From a virus: a DNA stretch of 64,000 bases. Positions 61,001-64,000 of this stretch are shown here, piece after piece (position 1 is the first letter of the stretch; every line of letters begins with the position of its first letter). The stretch spans positions 124,001 to 188,000 of the IMG/VR virus record IMGVR_UViG_3300021962_000021. One strand, 5' to 3'. A program made the translations under genes and the position numbers. The notes under the pieces were generated by a model, which saw only the letters and a list, made by a program, of their open reading frames with translations, ran no database searches and was not told the origin of the DNA.

Positions 61001-61901
61001 TTTATCAGCTGCAATTAGTTCTCTATCAGAAGCACAAAGGAAAAAAATATTCAACGAAGGACAATGTTTTATGAATTTGGAAGTAATATGGCCAACTTCG
61101 GTAAATGTTATTCCTTATGGACAGGCTTTATTAGTATTCCACAATACAACATGTTATGATGAGAAAGGTGTTGCAATTGGAGCAGACCAAGGAGCATCAT
61201 CTACATTAGCAGGAATGATTAAGCAAGTAAATGCAGATGTTCAATCAAAATATACAATACAAGGCCCGCCTATTACTTCAATTCCAAAAGATGAAAACCT
61301 TTCTTCTAAACAAGGAAAGTATTTATCAAAATTAAGTAAACTACAATCTGAATTTAAATTATCCGATAGTGATACGGTTGCACTTTATCATCAGAGTTGG
61401 TGGGAAAATTTTATAGATAAAAAATCTCCAGTTAAAGTTGATAAATTAACAAAAGAAGCTTTAGTAAGAAGATGGGCATTTGGTGATAAATCGTTTAGAT
61501 TAAATACAATATCAAATCCTAAGTTACAAGAGTGGGCAATAGAGAACGATAAAGTAAATGTAGAAAAACAACAAAAAGAAAATATAAAACCATTTGAAGA
61601 AATATTTTTAAGTGTTGGAGCAGATGTATTAGATTTTGTAAGTTCAGTATTGACAGTTCATCCGGAAAAAGCAATAAGAGCAATAAAGAATAAATTTAAA
61701 TCAGTTGCATCTGAAGTTAGAGGGAGTGGAGATAAAACAAAAATACAAAAACTTAAATCGGAATTAAAAAGATTAAATGATTTAGGTGGAATTGATAGAA
61801 TAGTTGCATCTGAAGGTTTGGTATTTTTCTATAACGGAAAAACATATAAATTGACAGGAACATTCGCACCGTTAAATCAAATATTAGGATTATTTTATTA
61901 A
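58017..61901 (+). CDS. multidomain phage protein: nucleotidyltransferase, HExxH metalloprotease-like and KxDG ligase-like regions
   Basis: This 1294-residue protein holds three recognisable parts. Residues 12-185 are an NMN-adenylyltransferase-like domain with SGRFQPFHRGHYATYEHL (HxGH at 27-30) and NPISGTDVRNAL. A charged, Lys/Gln/Pro-rich linker (about 270-420) follows. A hydrophobic Gly/Ala segment (about 488-580) could insert into a membrane. Residues about 640-760 carry a zinc-protease site, TLAHEMVHRKQDEMG (H704-E-x-x-H708), with a possible third ligand Glu731. Residues about 900-1150 have VVREKTDGQALAISWKNGRL (K938-T-D-G), which looks like motif I of ligases and mRNA capping enzymes (DUF6267-like in my memory). 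A late-type motif precedes it, so it may be carried in the virion. Confidence 0.75.
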   Translation: MNLINEVDKPEIKKTVVIFSGRFQPFHRGHYATYEHLVSKFGAANVYIGTSNDQSGPKSPFGFKEKKEIATKMFGIPSNRFIQIRNPYQPIEILKKFDGQTTQYIAAVGEKDATRLQGKYFKPYKGKAGYGYDEIGYVYPVPAEQNPISGTDVRNALGSGNDEKAKKFFLKAYPKFDKEIYKMITGKLNENFIKGYPSKEDVKKIQKKNDDIRSVATTDDSYVYDPIAELIGRVAAEEMFNEFILEYLDEAPNKALDQDITYTNSKGQQKKIKARDALRLPKDHPAHVQAAKIAGPDDAPVNEPKAKKEPGKAAQKAAEPSQPGQPTKKDQTQQGKIDKEKSSTSAQSGKEQGPPPEQKLSGTELKSSAETTPKDQKAEKVKQALDGARKELSKEDNQTIDKVNNPQSPERKGMMGNIKNGLKKIGDGLGHWAKHKAEMVGGTVDAVKALANGQKIGSTKNKETGEWEYSDEKRKEQIKHIKHFALDAGLLIGSMALGGAGVAGVKAVMAGKGAAAAGSAALHGAAGAFTHGAVGFGAHLGKDIAKHAALETLGLGGVSAAGGGAALSIATGGILEMINEEIDDNNKFISNFMRKVVEKMETYQLSDEQLLKSIENYKKNKPKQDAADLLRENLSETKQQSIQHFVEFATKRLKLQETPKVNLVGGGEFAEIKTSLGGFDPETKEIYVATEGRLTADILRTLAHEMVHRKQDEMGLVRNPMKDGADGSPIENQAHAVAGILMREYGRINKQIYQEGKNSPAYKGPEGYDDSCDCYPNEDINLDVDKGDTLLMGKFKNKKVTVKDIGVDDHGMPTINGKQATTFRKVDEMGSKDIHFKNILDKLKNGNYTTRKKIAMAIVGKYNASRDTIVRALRNMGYDDITNVEKQAGIELNENLLLEGGAYGHMSHPFDDMDLTFGDLKNIITGALNGDLGVVREKTDGQALAISWKNGRLIAARNKGHLANAGANAMGIEDVASKFAGRGGLTDAYNFAMRDLSAAISSLSEAQRKKIFNEGQCFMNLEVIWPTSVNVIPYGQALLVFHNTTCYDEKGVAIGADQGASSTLAGMIKQVNADVQSKYTIQGPPITSIPKDENLSSKQGKYLSKLSKLQSEFKLSDSDTVALYHQSWWENFIDKKSPVKVDKLTKEALVRRWAFGDKSFRLNTISNPKLQEWAIENDKVNVEKQQKENIKPFEEIFLSVGADVLDFVSSVLTVHPEKAIRAIKNKFKSVASEVRGSGDKTKIQKLKSELKRLNDLGGIDRIVASEGLVFFYNGKTYKLTGTFAPLNQILGLFY

Positions 61902-61913
61902 AATTAAAAAGTT

Positions 61914-62585
61914 ATGCAAAAAAGAACCAGTTTTGACCAAAAAAACAAATACATTCACAAATCTCGTAAAAAGATTATTGATACCGTATTTGGTAGAGAA
62001 GATAATACACAAAGAGTCTTTGGTTATGAAAAAGTAGAAGATACTACAAAAAGAGAAGTTGGAGAAAAGTGGACTGATGCCGATGGTAAAGAGTGGGAGC
62101 AAAGAGAAGGATACAAAGTTGCCGTATCTCAAATGGATGATGTTAGAGATTATTTAAAAAAATTAACTACATGTAAAAATTCAGAATGTAAAACAACAAC
62201 TTATACCAAAGCCGATAAAAAACTTATAGTAAGAGCCGGTTATTGTATTAATTGTAATATTGAATTTGAAGCAAAATTGAAAAAAGAAGGTGTTTATCCA
62301 TTTTATGAAGATTACAAAATAACTTCTAATAAAATTGGATGGTTAAGAGATTATAAACAAAAAATGGAAGATAGTTTAAAATATATTACAAAAGATTATC
62401 AAATGGTTTATGAAAATGGACATGTTGAAAATTGGAATTGGGATATAGATATAGATAAGGTAAAAGCAGATTTAAAAAATGATATAGATAGTTCTTATGA
62501 AGCATTGGAATTATTAATACATAGAAAAAGGTTATTGGAAGATAAGTTACGAGAATTAAATTATGAAGAACTAATAAAAAATTAA
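61914..62585 (+). CDS. zinc-ribbon-containing hypothetical phage protein
   Basis: A 223-residue protein. The basic N-terminus (MQKRTSFDQKNKYIHKSRKK) is followed by a Glu/Lys-rich part. A probable four-Cys metal site lies near 84-120 (TTCKNSECKTTTY, then AGYCINCNIEFE). The C-terminal half is helical with a coiled-coil end. Its position ahead of the terminase suggests a packaging or head-linked role, but no family is recognised. Confidence 0.72.
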   Translation: MQKRTSFDQKNKYIHKSRKKIIDTVFGREDNTQRVFGYEKVEDTTKREVGEKWTDADGKEWEQREGYKVAVSQMDDVRDYLKKLTTCKNSECKTTTYTKADKKLIVRAGYCINCNIEFEAKLKKEGVYPFYEDYKITSNKIGWLRDYKQKMEDSLKYITKDYQMVYENGHVENWNWDIDIDKVKADLKNDIDSSYEALELLIHRKRLLEDKLRELNYEELIKN

Positions 62586-62587
62586 TT

Positions 62588-63244
62588 ATGAAAAAATTAT
62601 TGAATTTTAAAAACATTGCTATCGCAGCATTGATTATTTACATTTTATTACAATGGTTTAACCCAGGTGGAGTTATGCCAGGTGGAAGAACTATCAGAAT
62701 TGATGGTAAAAAATATGAAGTATTAAAGCACACAATCGACACGGTTGAAGTAGAAAAATTAAAAGTAGTTACTAAAAAAGGAAAAGATATTGTACATGAA
62801 GTAATTGATGTGGATACTTTAGTTTTAAAAGAATTGGTAAATGTAGATTCTGCAGCAATTCTTAAAGATTATTTATCAAAAGTAATTTATAAAGATACAT
62901 TATTCCTTCCTGATTCATTAGGAACTGTTTCATTAGTTGATACTATTACTAAAAACAGAATATTAGGTAGAACATTTGACGCAAAAGTAAAACAAAGAGA
63001 AATAAAAGAAACTCTTATTGTTAAAGAACCGGCTAAACACCAACTTTATTATGGTTTAAATGGTGGATTCAACAAAGCAGATGTGGTATCTCATGTAGGA
63101 GCAGGTTTAATGTTAAAAACCAAAAAAGATAAATTATATCAATTTGGTGTAGGTGTTACAAATAGAACAGTTGATGGAACAAATGGTTCATTATCACCGT
63201 TTATAAATTTTGGAACATATTGGAAAATTAAATTGAAAAAATAA
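62588..63244 (+). CDS. membrane-anchored protein with beta-barrel-like C-terminus
   Basis: The 218-residue protein has one N-terminal hydrophobic segment (about 10-22), a long polar middle rich in Val, Lys and Asp (about 40-150), and a C-terminal stretch with aromatic/Gly alternation, LYYGLNGGFNKADVVSHVGA, ending WKIKLKK. That looks like short beta-hairpins of outer-membrane proteins. Such a layout could span the periplasm and act in lysis (spanin-like) or superinfection exclusion; this is inference. It joins the terminase gene with a TAATG overlap. Confidence 0.65.
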   Translation: MKKLLNFKNIAIAALIIYILLQWFNPGGVMPGGRTIRIDGKKYEVLKHTIDTVEVEKLKVVTKKGKDIVHEVIDVDTLVLKELVNVDSAAILKDYLSKVIYKDTLFLPDSLGTVSLVDTITKNRILGRTFDAKVKQREIKETLIVKEPAKHQLYYGLNGGFNKADVVSHVGAGLMLKTKKDKLYQFGVGVTNRTVDGTNGSLSPFINFGTYWKIKLKK

Positions 63245-64000
63245 TGAGTGTTCAAGGGCAACCAAAGAAAACACTTAAAGAGATAATTGCTGATGAATAT
63301 CGTAGATGTGCGGGAGACCCCATCTACTTTATGAAAAAATATTGTATGATTCAGCACCCGGTGAGAGGTAAAATACCCTTTCACCTTTATCCTTTCCAGG
63401 AATCTTGTTTGACAGATTTTAAAGATAATCGTTTTAACATAATTCTTAAAAGTAGACAATTGGGTTTATCTACACTTTCTGCCGGTTATATTCTTTGGAA
63501 AATGATATTCAATCAGGATTTTAACGCCTTAGTAATTGCAACCAAAGTGACCGTTGCAAAAAACTTAGTAGAGAAAGTAAGAGTTATGCATGACCTCCTT
63601 CCTGTTTGGTTGAGAGATGGTGGAACAGCGGCAGCTGAAGATAATAAACTTTCTCTTAAATTAAAAAATGGTTCACAAGTAAAAGCAATCGCATCTTCTC
63701 CAGATGCCGGACGTTCGGAAGCCTTATCACTACTTGTTGTGGATGAGGCAGCTTTCATTAGAGATATTGATGAAATTTGGTTATCAGCACAATCAACCTT
63801 ATCAACGGGTGGTTCTGCTATTGTATTATCTACACCAAATGGTGTTGGTAACTGGTTTCATAAAATGTGGGTTGAAGGTGAAAATGGAACGAATGGATTT
63901 AATACGATAAAACTTCATTGGACAGTTCACCCAGAAAGAAATCAGGCTTGGAGAGATGAACAAACTCGTATCTTAGGAGTTAAGGGTGCAGCACAAGAAT
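63244..64000 (+). CDS. terL: terminase large subunit, gp17-like (5' part)
   Basis: The first 252 residues of the packaging motor ATPase are present; the frame is open at the window edge, so the nuclease domain lies outside. The ATPase core is clear: PFHLYPFQESCLTDF (adenine-binding region), IILKSRQLGLSTLSAGYIL (Walker A variant of T4-like terminases), LLVVDEAAFIRDIDE (Walker B and catalytic Glu) and VLSTPNGVGNWFHKMW (coupling motif). It pumps DNA into the prohead through the portal. The ATG at 63244 overlaps the previous TAA by one base. Confidence 0.95.
   Translation, partial: MSVQGQPKKTLKEIIADEYRRCAGDPIYFMKKYCMIQHPVRGKIPFHLYPFQESCLTDFKDNRFNIILKSRQLGLSTLSAGYILWKMIFNQDFNALVIATKVTVAKNLVEKVRVMHDLLPVWLRDGGTAAAEDNKLSLKLKNGSQVKAIASSPDAGRSEALSLLVVDEAAFIRDIDEIWLSAQSTLSTGGSAIVLSTPNGVGNWFHKMWVEGENGTNGFNTIKLHWTVHPERNQAWRDEQTRILGVKGAAQE

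Noticed and set aside
63704-63910. + strand frame inside the terminase gene
   Set aside because: Shifted-frame shadow of the ATPase domain.
1-64000. tRNA genes, CRISPR arrays, insertion sequences, integrase or lysogeny genes
   Set aside because: None could be seen. Gaps are too short for tRNA clusters, and no transposase or integrase motifs appear in the translated frames. A tRNA scan would be needed to exclude a single tRNA fully.

Overview
The window is part of the genome of a strictly lytic-looking, T4-like (contractile-tailed) bacteriophage. The evidence is a gp55-like late sigma factor, gp5-like hub, gp25 and gp6 baseplate genes, a gp47/gp46-type recombination nuclease and the start of a gp17-type terminase. 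The DNA is very A+T-rich, and starts show no Shine-Dalgarno pattern. Several gaps carry promoter-like sequences with TTGG, then exactly 19 nt, then TATATT(AC/TG), which resembles the TTG-N19-TAnnTTTG promoter of Bacteroidota. I infer a Bacteroidota host. No integrase, repressor system, tRNA or CRISPR array was seen. All genes but one are on the + strand, and no gap without a gene exceeds about 160 nt.

Layout. 1-5.1 kb: an early/middle-like block with a gene tail, a small heat shock protein, a coiled-coil membrane protein, UV damage endonuclease, a small nucleotidyltransferase, a DUF2061 membrane protein, peptide deformylase and a gp55-like sigma factor. 5.1-7.55 kb: a carbamoyltransferase and an SGNH-like protein. 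7.55-25.2 kb: baseplate and tail structural genes. 25.2-29.7 kb: DNA metabolism, with a T7-type endonuclease I, a primase and a single-chain Mre11-Rad50-type protein. 29.7-30.7 kb: a 2OG-Fe(II) oxygenase and a divergent ribbon-helix-helix-like regulator. 30.7-35.8 kb: a 1693-residue tail fibre.

35.8-57.9 kb: a 22-kb cassette of tightly packed sugar genes, overlapping the end of the tail fibre gene. It holds GT-B and GT2-like glycosyltransferases, three tandem GT7-like transferases with a LamG domain inserted in the catalytic fold, a lone LamG protein, a methyltransferase, three SGNH-like proteins, two radical SAM enzymes, three SDR sugar epimerase/reductases, an RfbC-type epimerase, HAD-type proteins and both halves of a TPP-dependent E1-type enzyme. 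58.0-64 kb: a 1294-residue multidomain protein (nucleotidyltransferase, HExxH protease-like and KxDG ligase-like regions), two conserved phage proteins and the terminase start.

How it fits together. Nine gaps, mostly ahead of virion genes, carry the octamer ATATTTAT 4-23 nt before the start codon. This is a plausible late promoter for the gp55-like sigma factor. The tail fibre and the whole sugar cassette appear to be one co-transcribed, translationally coupled unit. My main hypothesis is that the phage builds an unusual glycan and either decorates its own Ser/Gly-rich fibre or alters the host surface. The nested GT7-LamG enzymes and the split TPP enzyme are its most unusual parts.
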